Under the pieces are notes generated by a model. That model did no database searches, was not told where the DNA came from, and worked only from the letters and a program-made list of their open reading frames with translations. A stretch of 6,119 nt of DNA, taken from assembly GCA_002345475.1 (NCBI GenBank), contig DDWC01000013.1, positions 22,189 through 28,307 on the forward strand, read 5' to 3'. The DNA is from Firmicutes bacterium UBA2296 (lineage in GTDB: Bacteria; Bacillota; UBA994). This document shows, piece by piece, positions 5,778 to 6,119 of the stretch; the stretch's first letter is position 1; the number at the start of each line of letters is the position of its first letter. Made by a program: the position numbers and the translations under genes.

Positions 5778-6119
5778 ATGAGTCATGTAGCACCGACAAT
5801 GGACAAACTGGTGGCCTTGTGCAAGAACCGCGGCTTTGTCTTCCCTGGTTCTGAAATCTACGGAGGACTGGCCAACACCTGGGACTACGGTCCTTTAGGG
5901 ACGGAACTCAAGAATAACATTAAGCGAGCCTGGTGGAAAAAATTCGTACAGGAGTCTCCTTACAATATCGGCCTTGATTCGGGCATACTGATGAACAGCC
6001 AGGTCTGGGTCGCCAGCGGGCACGTAGGGGGGTTCTCTGATCCGTTGCTTGACTGCAAACAGTGCAAAGCCAGATTCCGCGCCGATCATCTAATCGAGGA
6101 TGCGGCGGGAGTATCTGCC
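5778..6119 (+). CDS. glyQS: Glycyl-tRNA synthetase, single-chain alpha2 type, 5' part only
   Basis: The first 114 codons are present; the family is usually about 460 residues, so the gene continues beyond the window. The protein charges tRNA-Gly with glycine in the cytoplasm. The N-terminus is diagnostic of the class II alpha2 enzyme (also found in archaea and eukaryotes, unlike the alpha2-beta2 glyQ/glyS pair): MDKLVALCKNRGFVFPGSEIY, then GGLANTWDYGPLGTELKNNI (29-48), the class II motif 1 helix around KRAWWKKFV, and LDSGILMNSQVWVASGHVGGFSDPL (66-90). C93-x-x-C96 in DCKQCKARFRAD is the first half of a possible zinc-binding insertion; its partner would lie beyond the edge. AGGAGG (5766-5771) is 6 nt before the ATG. 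The upstream T-box controls it, and the TGGA of that T-box agrees independently with glycine. Confidence 0.97.
   Translation, partial: MSHVAPTMDKLVALCKNRGFVFPGSEIYGGLANTWDYGPLGTELKNNIKRAWWKKFVQESPYNIGLDSGILMNSQVWVASGHVGGFSDPLLDCKQCKARFRADHLIEDAAGVSA

Noticed and set aside
5516..5786. Two leftward open frames across the T-box
   Set aside because: They are antisense to the riboregulator, and their codons simply reflect the G-rich RNA structure.
1..6119. CRISPR arrays, insertion sequences, tRNA/rRNA genes, phage or toxin-antitoxin modules
   Set aside because: I saw no regularly spaced repeats, transposase-like frames, terminal inverted repeats around a gene, tRNA cloverleaf or rRNA sequence.

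Overview
The window looks like a chromosomal segment of a Gram-positive, Bacillota (Firmicutes)-type bacterium of moderate G+C, probably from the clostridial/Peptococcaceae-like part of the phylum. The evidence is a canonical tRNA-sensing T-box leader in front of a single-chain (alpha2-type) glycyl-tRNA synthetase, very strong AAGGAGGTGA-type ribosome binding sites, and frequent TTG/GTG starts. The taxonomic placement is an inference; no marker gene in the window fixes the genus.

Layout. (1) 1-1083, minus: the first 361 codons of a serine beta-lactamase-fold (class C/esterase-like) hydrolase, running off the left edge. (2) 1220-2143, plus: a complete AEC-family (auxin efflux carrier-like) membrane transporter, divergent from the hydrolase. 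(3) 2144-2362: an intergenic stretch with no convincing gene. (4) 2359-2393: a 13-bp perfect-stem intrinsic terminator closing a leftward operon. (5) 2406-5379, minus: four co-directional genes of unknown function encoding only membrane proteins. In transcription order they are a membrane-anchored soluble-domain protein (probably DUF6754), a polytopic protein, a protein with an extracytoplasmic domain held between two membrane helices, and a second polytopic protein. The three gaps are 34, 30 and 30 nt, and each holds a near-perfect Shine-Dalgarno sequence. (6) 5380-5777: a divergent control region. Leftward it has a putative promoter, a four-codon mini-ORF and a perfect 9-bp inverted repeat. 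Rightward it has a strong extended -10 promoter and a glycine-type T-box with its attenuator. (7) 5778 to the right edge, plus: the first 114 codons of glycyl-tRNA synthetase.

How the genes may work together. The glycyl-tRNA synthetase is a housekeeping gene controlled by uncharged tRNA-Gly through the T-box. The hydrolase and the transporter are divergent accessory genes with no clear link to it. The four-gene operon is the most interesting part: predicted topologies put one domain on the cytoplasmic side, one on the outside, and two multi-span proteins between them. This suggests a membrane-spanning complex whose biochemical role cannot be read from the sequence.
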